64,000 nt of DNA from Sorangium cellulosum. Lineage in GTDB: Bacteria; Myxococcota_A; Polyangia; Polyangiales; Polyangiaceae. Below, piece by piece: positions 51,472 to 59,494 of this stretch. The translations under genes were made by a program, and so were the position numbers. The notes under the pieces are model-generated. The model searched no databases. It saw only the letters and a list, made by a program, of their open reading frames with translations, and was not told the origin of the DNA. Each line of letters begins with the position of its first letter. Position 1 is the first letter of the stretch. The stretch lies in contig DYPH01000007.1 of the NCBI GenBank assembly GCA_020720045.1, forward strand, positions 22,213-86,212. Direction: 5' to 3'.

Positions 51472-53481
51472 ATGAAGCGCCCCTGGACCTCCGCCGCCCT
51501 CGTCCTCCTGCCCACCCTCCTCGGCTCGTGCGCCAAGGAGCCAGCTGCCGGGATCGTCCTTGGGCTCCAGACCGACATCGTCGTCCCCGACGGCATCGAC
51601 GCCGTTTCGCTCGTCGTTTCCGACGAACGCACCGGGGCGATCGTCGGGGCGCCGATCACGCGCTCGGTCACCGCCGGAACGAACACGGTCCGATTCCCGG
51701 CAACGCTCACCTTAGAGACCGCTTTTGATGAACCGACGTTCTCGGTTTCAAAGCCGAAAGAGCCGCGCATCGGCCAGATCCGGGTCTCCCTCGTCGGCCT
51801 TCACGGCAACCCGGCAAGCCCCTCCGCCGGGACCGCAGTCATCCTTCGTCGCGTCGTGACGACGATGCCGATTGATGGGCTGCATTTCTTGCGAATTCAG
51901 CTGGATGCGCTCGATCGAGATTCGGTGGCACCCCTCGAAAAAGCGCCGCCGACAGGCGCCGCCTTTGAAGCCAACTACCGGAGTATCAAGTTCGATTGCC
52001 CGTCGGGAGATGCCTTCGACCGCGTGCTCGGGAACTGTGTCCGGATCCCCGATTTGAAGGGGGAATCTCTCCCGCTCTTCGCAGCGATCTCTGCGTCGAC
52101 GCCGGCGAACTGTTTCGACACCGCCGCTGCGTTTACCAAGGGGACCCGTGTGCAATTTGCAAACAGTGCAGATTGCATCGCCGCGCTCCCCGCCGGCGTC
52201 CCGGCAGACCCGAGCGTGGTCGCTGTCGCCTTGGAGGGGGATGGGGTCCTCTACGCGGCCGACGCCCCCGACGACGACGCGCAGGCGAGTTCGGGAGTGC
52301 CTGCAAAGTACACCTTTACCAACGACGGCATTCGTTTCGACGACGGGGTTTGTGCGCTGCTCGCCGCCCGCAAGACCGTGCAGGCTGCATGGATCTCCGG
52401 CGCTGGGGGGAAGCGTGCCGGGCAGTCGGTCTGCGCGGAGGGCCCCACACGCGTCGACGCTGGCGTGCCCGTCGACGGCGGTGTTGACGGCGGGGGAGGT
52501 TTAGACCCCATCGACGCCCTCTTTGGCCCCATCGAGCGTATCGGCGGCAATGAGAATGCCATCGACTTCGACGTCGCCAACGACGGGACGATGAGCATTC
52601 TCGGGACGATGCAGGGGCAGTTGCGGCTCGTCGACATCAAGGACGGCAACGCGATGCCCAACTCGGCGACGCTTTCGACGGAACTTCGTGGCCGCTACGC
52701 GCGGCACGGAGCGACCGGCTATCTGTGGACGGGGGGCGACAACGAGCCGCTTCGCCTGCGAACGGTGAATGGCCAGAACGTCGCCGCGACGCCAAGCCTC
52801 CAATCCTTGCCGCCGGCCCGCGTCCTTGCATTTGCCATTGATCCGCTCGACGGGACGAGCGCCTACAGCTATGTCGAAGCCAACGGTACCCATTTTCTGA
52901 GGACCGGTTCGGCGGAAACAACAGACGATGTGCGTGCGATTTCTTTCGGGGATTCGAATGGGGTTCGCGTGATATATATCGCACGCCCTGACGGCACAGT
53001 TGGGGTCGGAACTGGCAACTCTTTTTCCAGGCAGGAGATCGTTGACGGCGGCATCGCCCGCGCAATCACGCCACTACTTCCTGGCCACGTGGTTCTCGCC
53101 GTCGAACGGAATGGCGCTTTGGTGCTCCAGACGACCGACGAAAATCTCGCAAATCCAGGTGCCTTCGTCGTTGCTGCCCAAGTCTTGGAGCCTCAGCGCC
53201 TGGCTGGGGAGGCGCCTCCAGGGGCGGTTTTCCTCGCGAACGTGCCGACCGGAAAATACGGTTTGTATTTCGTTGCGACGGTGGAAGGTATTCGCGCCTT
53301 TACCTTTGATCCGTCGTATCAGCCCGTTTCATATGGCTGGCTCATGAAGGCGAATGCCTACGTAAATATCGGTTTGAAAGTCGCCGGTCCTGGCACGTGC
53401 ATCTATTTCACGGCAACGTCGAACTTCACCCCTGCGCCCGCAATGGCTGGACCTGGGCAGTTTCGGCGCTGCCTCAAGTAG
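51472..53481 (+). CDS. Lipoprotein with propeller-like C-terminal domain (intact copy of tandem duplication)
   Basis: The 669-residue product starts MKRPWTSAALVLLPTLLGSC, a lipoprotein signal. The N-terminal half is beta-rich (AGIVLGLQTDIVVPDGIDAV, VSLVVSDERTGAIVGAPITR), followed by an Asp/Gly/Val linker (VDAGVPVDGGVDGGGGL) near residue 335 and a C-terminal half of beta repeats (ENAIDFDVANDGTMSILGTM, HVVLAVERNGALVLQTTDEN). It is a tandem paralogue of the split copy just upstream, and it is the intact one. Function is unknown; a lipid-anchored propeller may bind ligands at the cell surface. It converges on the kinase-like gene with an 8-base overlap. Confidence 0.8.
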   Translation: MKRPWTSAALVLLPTLLGSCAKEPAAGIVLGLQTDIVVPDGIDAVSLVVSDERTGAIVGAPITRSVTAGTNTVRFPATLTLETAFDEPTFSVSKPKEPRIGQIRVSLVGLHGNPASPSAGTAVILRRVVTTMPIDGLHFLRIQLDALDRDSVAPLEKAPPTGAAFEANYRSIKFDCPSGDAFDRVLGNCVRIPDLKGESLPLFAAISASTPANCFDTAAAFTKGTRVQFANSADCIAALPAGVPADPSVVAVALEGDGVLYAADAPDDDAQASSGVPAKYTFTNDGIRFDDGVCALLAARKTVQAAWISGAGGKRAGQSVCAEGPTRVDAGVPVDGGVDGGGGLDPIDALFGPIERIGGNENAIDFDVANDGTMSILGTMQGQLRLVDIKDGNAMPNSATLSTELRGRYARHGATGYLWTGGDNEPLRLRTVNGQNVAATPSLQSLPPARVLAFAIDPLDGTSAYSYVEANGTHFLRTGSAETTDDVRAISFGDSNGVRVIYIARPDGTVGVGTGNSFSRQEIVDGGIARAITPLLPGHVVLAVERNGALVLQTTDENLANPGAFVVAAQVLEPQRLAGEAPPGAVFLANVPTGKYGLYFVATVEGIRAFTFDPSYQPVSYGWLMKANAYVNIGLKVAGPGTCIYFTATSNFTPAPAMAGPGQFRRCLK

Positions 53482-54193
53482 CGGCCGGATCGGCGAGATA
53501 CGTGTAAAGCGTGTCGGCCAGCGGCCTCGCGATCGCATCTAGAGCGCTCCGAGGAAGTTTCTCCTCAGCGCCCCGTGCGAGCACGGCGATAGGGCCGCCC
53601 GTGAGCGTGCGGAGGGGCGCTCCGAGGAGCACGGCGGCGAAGCTTGCTGCGAGTGCGTAGCGATCGGTTGCGGCGTTTGGCGGCGCGCCGCGGAGAAGGG
53701 CCGGGGCAGCGACGGCGAGCGTCCCGCGTACCGCTGCATGTATGATGCACTCTTCGTCGAGCAAGCGCCCCAGATCGAAGTCGATGCCGAACGCCCCGCC
53801 GTCGTCGACGAGCCAGTTTTCCGGCGACGGATCGCCATGAATCACGCCGGCTCCGTGGACCGCTGCCAGCACTTCGAGGGAGCGCGCGAAGGCCGCTTCG
53901 GGGGCCGAAAAGCGCCGGTGAGCGAGGGGCGCCGTCGGGAGGAACGTGCTGAGCATCCACGGGCCACGATCGTCTTCGCCAGCGGCGACGAGGCGTGCGG
54001 CGACTCCAGGAGCCTGCGCCTCAAGGCGCTCAAGGGCCCGAATTTCCGTGGCCATTGCCGCCTGCGCGTGCGGCTCCAGGCGGAACCGTCGCGGAATTCG
54101 TTTGAGCACCAACTTTCGCCCGGCGGCGTCTTCCACGAGGGCGACCCGCTCCGGACGGAGCACCGCGAGCGGTACGAGCGGCGGCGGGTGCAT
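53474..54193 (-). CDS. Small protein-kinase-fold enzyme (LPS-kinase/APH-like)
   Basis: The 239-residue protein has kinase-fold motifs: LVLKRIPRRFRL with the ATP-binding Lys, the alpha-C Glu in MATEIRALERLEAQ, the catalytic loop GVIHGDPSPENWLVDD (HGDxxxxN) and GIDFDLGRLLDEE in place of DFG. It lacks a long C-lobe activation segment, so it resembles lipopolysaccharide-core (Kdo/Waa) or aminoglycoside-type kinases more than Ser/Thr kinases. The substrate is unknown. It stands alone, 60 bases from the small lipoprotein gene at 54254. Confidence 0.75.
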   Translation of the reverse strand: MHPPPLVPLAVLRPERVALVEDAAGRKLVLKRIPRRFRLEPHAQAAMATEIRALERLEAQAPGVAARLVAAGEDDRGPWMLSTFLPTAPLAHRRFSAPEAAFARSLEVLAAVHGAGVIHGDPSPENWLVDDGGAFGIDFDLGRLLDEECIIHAAVRGTLAVAAPALLRGAPPNAATDRYALAASFAAVLLGAPLRTLTGGPIAVLARGAEEKLPRSALDAIARPLADTLYTYLADPAAT

Positions 54194-54253
54194 GTGCAGG
54201 ATACTACTTCGGAATCCGCCGACGCGAACACGAAGCTCACCACCCGATGAGCA

Positions 54254-54589
54254 CTAACGGCATTGGTAGAGGATGCGCCACTCCCGCTTGTCCTCCACCG
54301 TTTGGTAGGAGCTCCCCGAGTAGCGGCCCATCGAGCCATTGCCGTAGCGCGTAACCGTCCCCGACTCGTGACCGGTCGCGACTGCCCCGATCACCACTTC
54401 CCCTTCTTCCACGATATCAAAGCCATTCGGGCATCGTGCCACCATGATTTGGTTCGCCTCCTCGCGGGCGTCGGGGACGTTCGCGTGGATCGCAATCTCA
54501 CCCCCGCCAGCGGTACGTCGTACTTCGCGGGGGGCGGGGTAACAGGCGGCGACGGTGAGGCAGGCGAGGAAGCAAAAAGAGCGACGCAT
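54254..54589 (-). CDS. Small predicted lipoprotein
   Basis: The 111-residue product starts MRRSFCFLACLTVAACYPAP with lipobox VAAC. The rest is one small alpha/beta domain (ANQIMVARCPNGFDIVEEGE, GSSYQTVEDKREWRILYQC) with a Cys pair that probably forms a disulphide. Similar small proteins occur in other myxobacteria; function is unknown. It lies 17 bases downstream of the AstE/AspA-like gene on the same strand, so it may be co-transcribed. Confidence 0.75.
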   Translation of the reverse strand: MRRSFCFLACLTVAACYPAPREVRRTAGGGEIAIHANVPDAREEANQIMVARCPNGFDIVEEGEVVIGAVATGHESGTVTRYGNGSMGRYSGSSYQTVEDKREWRILYQCR

Positions 54590-54606
54590 AACGCCGCTCC
54601 TAGCAT

Positions 54607-55746
54607 TCAGCTCCCTGAGCGTTCCAGCGTGAGGTGCTCGCCGTGATTCTTCGCTTTTCGGTATCCGAAAAAGTTAAAAACATCACGTGGATAGAGCTTG
54701 GCGGCCGCCCGACGAAGGACCAGGCGCTCCGGGTTTGCGTCGTCGCGTTTCACGCCGGGGAGGAGCCCAAGCAGCCGATCGACCCCGACTTGACGAAGGA
54801 CGTCGATCGCCTTCATGCGCGTCTGGCTTACGCCGCGCCCCCAGAAGAAGCCGTCGCTCCCGAGCCCTTGGTAAAGCGGCAGCATCACGATGCCGTCGCT
54901 TGGCGCGCGAATGTCGCCGTTGCGGTCGCGGGCGAGCAGGCGCCCCTCGTGGGCGTTGTCGAGGTTGCGAAAGCCGGGTTCCATGCGGAATGCATCGTTC
55001 TCCGTGATCGCTCGGCGCTCGAGGACCTCCAAAACGCGCGGAATATTGCCACGTTGCGTATTGAGTAGTTCGGCACCGGCGAGCGCTTCCGGCAGGCCGC
55101 GGGGGGTCACGCCGGCCTCCTCCAGGGCGAGCCAGAGGACCGCTTCGAGGCTGTCGATCGACGCCGGATCGTCGTGCTGGCCCCCCTCGCAGGAGAACGC
55201 GACGCAGTTCCGCCGCGTCCAATAAGACGCGAGCACGCCATCAACGAGCTCTTCGAGCCCCATGATGATCGGCAGCGGAAACACTCGAACGAACTGCCGC
55301 TGCGGCAGCGTGTCGCCGAAGAGAACAAACGGAATACCGGAAGCGCTCGTCGTGTGAAAATCGCCGATGTGCACACGACCGCGAGAGCGGCCGACGGCGG
55401 CATCGAGGGCGGCAAGGAGTTCTACTTGCTCCAGATCTTCCGCATCTTTCTCGGTCTTCGTCGAAAGCTCACGGACTTGATCTTCGCTCCAACAGCGATT
55501 GAGGTCCTTCACCTGGTAGCGGATACCGAGATTGAGACTGGCGACGTTCCCCGCGAAGACGATGAACTCGCCGCGCGTGCGAATATCGCCCCGTTCGAGG
55601 CGCGCGAAGACGCGGCGCGCCGCATGGATGCCGGCCGGCTCATTGCCGTGGATGCCGGCGACGATGGCGAGGGTCGGGCCCGGGTCCGTGCCGACGAGGC
55701 GCCCAACTTCGCGCCGATCAATCGTGAACTTCTCGGTGGTGCTCAT
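54607..55746 (-). CDS. Succinylglutamate desuccinylase/aspartoacylase family protein
   Basis: The 379-residue zinc hydrolase has VAGIHGNEPAGIHAARRVFA (metal His and Glu, HGNE), DLNRCW, HIGDFHTTSASGIPFVLFGD (second metal His) and AFSCEGGQHDDPASIDSLEA (catalytic Glu). Family members split N-acyl bonds of acylated amino acids, such as N-acetylaspartate and N-succinylglutamate. The genuine substrate is unknown. It sits next to a cluster of ligases and hydrolases (56-63 kb), so it may hydrolyse an amide product of that pathway. Start at ATG 55746; GTG 55758 is also possible. Confidence 0.88.
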   Translation of the reverse strand: MSTTEKFTIDRREVGRLVGTDPGPTLAIVAGIHGNEPAGIHAARRVFARLERGDIRTRGEFIVFAGNVASLNLGIRYQVKDLNRCWSEDQVRELSTKTEKDAEDLEQVELLAALDAAVGRSRGRVHIGDFHTTSASGIPFVLFGDTLPQRQFVRVFPLPIIMGLEELVDGVLASYWTRRNCVAFSCEGGQHDDPASIDSLEAVLWLALEEAGVTPRGLPEALAGAELLNTQRGNIPRVLEVLERRAITENDAFRMEPGFRNLDNAHEGRLLARDRNGDIRAPSDGIVMLPLYQGLGSDGFFWGRGVSQTRMKAIDVLRQVGVDRLLGLLPGVKRDDANPERLVLRRAAAKLYPRDVFNFFGYRKAKNHGEHLTLERSGS

Positions 55747-56062
55747 ACGGAGGGGCACGCGTACACCACTCCGTGAAAAATTCTAGTTTCCAGAAAGCGG
55801 GCTGACCGCATCGGTGGGCTGGCCCTCGGTCGCGCTGCGTGGCTATCGCGATCGGCGGCGCAAAGCACTCTTGACGGCATGCGTCGATCCACGCGACCCT
55901 GCAGAAACGCGCGCGAAATCGCTCCGCTCCCGCTCGGTCTAGCCCGACGGGGGAGCGCGTATCCCACCCCCGTCCACGAACTTCTCGCTTGCCGTTCCGC
56001 CTGTCCGGAATCGGCATGGCGTCGCGCGGTCTCGCAACCGTCGGCGCCGGTCTACGAGGCGC
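55747..56062. other. Non-coding gap between divergent aspartoacylase-like and esterase genes
   Basis: This 316-base stretch has no convincing gene on either strand. Frames that are open across it (for example from 55879) give only arginine-rich shadow translations. It should contain the promoters for the minus-strand aspartoacylase-like gene and for the plus-strand esterase operon. I see no clear -35/-10 pair or operator repeat. Confidence 0.6.
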
Positions 56063-56788
56063 ATGTTCCTGAAATCTCGTTGGTATTCGTCGCGGATTCA
56101 GCGCGAGGCGACCCTCGCACGCTGGGGCACTCGCGGCCAACCGGTCCTTGTTTTTCCGACGGCGGGCGGCGACGCCGAGGAAATCGAGCGTTTCCTCATG
56201 ATCCGCGCCCTCGATCCGCTGATCTCCGCGGGGAAGATCCGCCTCTATTCCTGCGATAGCGTCGGCGGTCAGGCGTGGTTCGAGAAGAGTTCGCCGGAAC
56301 ACAAGATGTGGATGCAGCACCAGTTTCACCAGTGGGTGAAGCACGAAGTCGTCCCGGCGATTCGCATGGATAGCGGCTTTGACGGTCCGCTCTGGACCGC
56401 TGGAGCATCCATTGGAGCCTTCCACGCGGCGGCGAGCGTCTGCCGTTTTCCCGACCAGTTTTCCAGAGCGCTCTCGATGAGCGGTACCTACGACTTGCTC
56501 CGCTTTTGCGAGCTCAAGACGCCGACCGAGTACTTCCATGTCTCGTCGCCGCTCCACTTTGTACCTCACCTTGAGGGGCGTCATCTCGACGTCCTAAAAA
56601 CGCGGAAGATCTTCCTCGTAAGCGGGGAAGGGAAGTGGGAAAATCTCGGCGAGAGCTGGCGACTCGCGAACGTTCTCGGCGAGAAGGGGATCCCCAACTA
56701 CGTCGATTCCTGGGGGCCGACTTGGGACCACGACTGGGTCACTTGGCGCGCGATGCTCCCCAAGTACCTTCACGAGTGGACGGCCTGA
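56063..56788 (+). CDS. Esterase family protein (alpha/beta hydrolase)
   Basis: The 241-residue protein is a small alpha/beta hydrolase of the putative-esterase (esterase D-like) group. The nucleophile is in the GxSxG variant GASIGAFHAAA near residue 115, and the His near the end is in SWGPTWDHDWVTWRAMLP. QPVLVFPTAGGDAEEIERF is the oxyanion region. There is no signal peptide. It begins a plus-strand group with the GCS2-CBS gene (77 bases later) and a DUF1697 gene, facing a minus-strand group that contains a second esterase. Confidence 0.85.
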   Translation: MFLKSRWYSSRIQREATLARWGTRGQPVLVFPTAGGDAEEIERFLMIRALDPLISAGKIRLYSCDSVGGQAWFEKSSPEHKMWMQHQFHQWVKHEVVPAIRMDSGFDGPLWTAGASIGAFHAAASVCRFPDQFSRALSMSGTYDLLRFCELKTPTEYFHVSSPLHFVPHLEGRHLDVLKTRKIFLVSGEGKWENLGESWRLANVLGEKGIPNYVDSWGPTWDHDWVTWRAMLPKYLHEWTA

Positions 56789-56865
56789 AGCGAAGGCGTG
56801 CATAGCGGCGTGTGAATGAGCGAAAACGAGCGATTGAAGATCCTTGCGGATCGAGCGGAGAAAGC

Positions 56866-58800
56866 ATGGAAGACACGCGTGCGCACAAGAAGGTAGAAGG
56901 CGAACTCCAAGGCGAGGCGCGGCGGACGTTTGTGCGAGCCCTCCTCGGGGAACTCCGCGCACTTGAGCGGATGGTCGCCGAAGATACCTTCGAGCGCGGC
57001 GTGTCGCGCATCGGCGCCGAGCAGGAGATATTTCTCGTCGACAGCGCCTACCACCCGGCGCCGGGTGCCTTGAAGGTTCTCGAAAAGATTAAAGATTCCC
57101 ACTACACGACCGAGCTGGGGCTCTTCAACCTCGAGATGAATGCCGACCCCCAACCGTTCGCCGGGAAGGGCCTCGCGAACATGGAGGCCCAAATCGCCGA
57201 GCTCGTCGCCAAGGTGCGGACGACCGCCGAGGAGCTCGGCTACCAGCCGGTGCTCGCGGGCATCCTGCCTACAATCGGCAAGACCGATCTCGGTCTCGAC
57301 TCGATGGTGCCGAACCCGCGGTATCAAATGCTCAATCGTGCGATGAACCACGCGCGCGGCGAAGCTTTCGATTTCTCGATTCGCGGCCTCGATGAGCTTG
57401 TCGTGAAACACGATTCGGTCATGGTCGAGGCCTGCAACGCGAGCTTCCAGGTTCACTTGCAGATCGCCGAGCCGGAGCGCTTCGCCCACTACTACAACGT
57501 TGCCCAGCTCTTGCTCGCCCCGGTCCTCGCCGCAGGGACGAACTCGCCCGTTCTTTTCGGCCGTCGCCTCTGGGCAGAGACGCGCATCGCCCTCTTCGAG
57601 CAGGCTTGCGACATCCGCACGCCGGGCCTCCATTTGCGCGATGCGAGCGGTCGCGTTTCCTTCGGGCGTTCCTGGTTGAAGGGGTCGGTTGCCGACGTCT
57701 TCAAGGAGAATCTGACCCACTTCCGCGCGCTCGTCGGGACCGACATCCACGAAGATGCGATGGACATGCTCGACGAGGGGAAGGCGCCCGACCTCAAGGC
57801 GCTCCGCCTCCACAATGGTACGATCTACCGGTGGAATCGTGCCTGCTACGGCATTTCCGAGAGCGGCAAGCCTCACCTTCGTATCGAACTCCGCATTCTG
57901 CCATCGGGGCCGTCAGTCGCCGATGAAGTCGCCAATGCGGCGTTCTGGCTCGGCTTGATGAGCGAGCTCACGCACACGCTCGACGAAATTCCGAGCCACA
58001 TTCGCTTCGAAGACGCCAAGGCGAACTTGTACGCCGCGGCCCGCGATGGCCTCGGCGCGCGATTTACCTGGCTCGATGGTGAGGAAATTCTCGCGCAGAC
58101 GCTCATTCTTGACCATTTGATCCCGCTCGCCCGAAAGGGGCTCGCCCGCGCAGAGGTCGATCCCGACGACGCCGAACGCTATTTGGGGATTCTCGACAAG
58201 CGGGTGCGCGCCCTCCAGACCGGCTCCGCGTGGACGCTCCGATCCCTCGCCGCCATGGGCGACCGTGGAACCGCCGGTTCGCGGGCGACCGCTCTCGTGG
58301 CGGCGACGATCGCCCGTCAAAAAGCGGATTCACCGGTCGCCGAGTGGGCGCCGGCAACGCTCGACGAAAACGACAGCGCTCGCACCGGTTTTCAGAAGGT
58401 TTCTCAATATATGCGGACGACCCTGTTCACGGTCCTCCCCGACGATCCCCTCGAGTACGTCGCCGACTTGATGAACTGGGAGCGCATCCGCCACGTCCCC
58501 GTCGAAGACGAACGAGGGCGCCTCGTCGGGCTCGTTACGAGCCGATCAATCCTACGTCATTTCACTGAGCGCATGAGCCAGCGTGATCTTTCGGCCGGCG
58601 GCGGCGCCGTCTCGGACGTCATGAAGACGAAACTCCACACGGTGACGCCGGACACCCCGACCCGCGATGCCATCGCCTTGATGCAACAGCACCGCGTCGG
58701 CTGCCTGCCGGTCGTTCAAGACGGGCATATCGTTGCGATCGTCACCGAGGAAGACTTTGTCGGTCTCGTCGGCAAGGTACTCGACGGCACCGCCGAATAG
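56866..58800 (+). CDS. Glutamate-cysteine ligase-like amidoligase with C-terminal CBS domain pair
   Basis: The 644-residue protein has an N-terminal GCS2-type carboxylate-amine ligase domain (about 20-480): GVSRIGAEQEIFLVDSAYHP, LFNLEMNADPQPFAGKGLAN and LRIELRILPSGPSVADEVAN carry the metal- and ATP-binding acidic and basic residues. Two CBS domains follow (about 500-640: VLPDDPLEYVADLMNWERIR, TPDTPTRDAIALMQQHRVGC), which usually bind adenosyl nucleotides and regulate activity. It probably joins an amino acid or amine to a glutamate-like carboxylate. I chose ATG 56866, with GGAG five bases before it, over GTG 56812. It is followed by DUF1697 with 1 base between. Confidence 0.9.
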   Translation: MEDTRAHKKVEGELQGEARRTFVRALLGELRALERMVAEDTFERGVSRIGAEQEIFLVDSAYHPAPGALKVLEKIKDSHYTTELGLFNLEMNADPQPFAGKGLANMEAQIAELVAKVRTTAEELGYQPVLAGILPTIGKTDLGLDSMVPNPRYQMLNRAMNHARGEAFDFSIRGLDELVVKHDSVMVEACNASFQVHLQIAEPERFAHYYNVAQLLLAPVLAAGTNSPVLFGRRLWAETRIALFEQACDIRTPGLHLRDASGRVSFGRSWLKGSVADVFKENLTHFRALVGTDIHEDAMDMLDEGKAPDLKALRLHNGTIYRWNRACYGISESGKPHLRIELRILPSGPSVADEVANAAFWLGLMSELTHTLDEIPSHIRFEDAKANLYAAARDGLGARFTWLDGEEILAQTLILDHLIPLARKGLARAEVDPDDAERYLGILDKRVRALQTGSAWTLRSLAAMGDRGTAGSRATALVAATIARQKADSPVAEWAPATLDENDSARTGFQKVSQYMRTTLFTVLPDDPLEYVADLMNWERIRHVPVEDERGRLVGLVTSRSILRHFTERMSQRDLSAGGGAVSDVMKTKLHTVTPDTPTRDAIALMQQHRVGCLPVVQDGHIVAIVTEEDFVGLVGKVLDGTAE

Positions 58801-58801
58801 C

Positions 58802-59359
58802 GTGGCGACGCAGATCGCCCTCCTTCGAGGGATCAACGTTGGAGGTCGCCACAAGGTGCCGATGAAGGAGCTAACGGCGCTCTTCGTCCGCCTTGGGGCG
58901 ACCCGCGTTCAGAGCTATATTCAAAGCGGAAACGTCGTATTTTCAGGGCTTGAAGCCGAGACGGCGACGTCCTTGGCTACGCATTTGACGGAAGCATTTG
59001 GCTTTGAGGTTCCTGTGGTCCTGCGGGACGCAGCAACGCTTCGTCTACGCGTTGGGGCATCGCCATTTGCCGCTCTCCCGACGGCAGAACCGCTTCCCGA
59101 CGGGAAATTGCCTGAGTCCCACCACCTCGCCTTCTGCGATGCCACCCCGCACTCTCCTGGCGAACCGGACGCCTACCTCCCCGACCGCTTCGCGATCGCG
59201 GAAGAGGGGCCGCCCGATGTCTTCCTGTACACACCGAAGGGCCTCGGAAAAAACCGCCTCGACGCGACGTTTATGCGTCGTTTGAAAGTGCCTGCAACGG
59301 TACGGAATATGCGTACCGTGCAGGCATTGATTGAGCTCGCAGATTCATTTGACCGTTGA
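58802..59359 (+). CDS. DUF1697 family protein
   Basis: The 185-residue protein matches DUF1697: MATQIALLRGINVGGRHKVP, then LGATRVQSYIQSGNVVFSGL and LGKNRLDATFMRRLKVPATV followed by RNMRTVQAL. Function is unknown. It starts one base after the GCS2-CBS stop with GTG, so it is co-transcribed, but DUF1697 genes occur in many contexts, and a link to the amidoligase is only inferred. A terminator for the opposite strand lies after it, where the converging ATP-grasp gene ends. Confidence 0.92.
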   Translation: MATQIALLRGINVGGRHKVPMKELTALFVRLGATRVQSYIQSGNVVFSGLEAETATSLATHLTEAFGFEVPVVLRDAATLRLRVGASPFAALPTAEPLPDGKLPESHHLAFCDATPHSPGEPDAYLPDRFAIAEEGPPDVFLYTPKGLGKNRLDATFMRRLKVPATVRNMRTVQALIELADSFDR

Positions 59360-59430
59360 TGAGTTGTTCGCTCACGAAACGGTCGTCCGGCTCCTCGCGG
59401 CCGTGCTCTCGCGTCTCGCTCCGAATAGAC

Positions 59431-59464
59431 AAAGAAAAACCTCCAACGGAAGTCCCGTTGGAGG
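59431..59464 (-). terminator. Intrinsic terminator of the ATP-grasp gene group
   Basis: CCTCCAACGG (59440-59449) pairs perfectly with CCGTTGGAGG (59455-59464). On the minus strand the stem is followed by TTTTTCTTTG (plus 59431-59439 region). It lies 30 bases after the stop of the ATP-grasp gene and ends the minus-strand group. Confidence 0.85.
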
Positions 59465-59494
59465 CAATGAGCGCGGACGGACGCAGGCGGGGCG

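Noticed and set aside
56816..56896. A short plus-strand frame (MSENERLKILADRAEKAWKT...) just ahead of the GCS2-CBS gene
   Set aside because: About 26 codons, overlapping the ligase start; it could be a leader peptide but there is no attenuator-like hairpin or recognisable stop-stem pair to support it.
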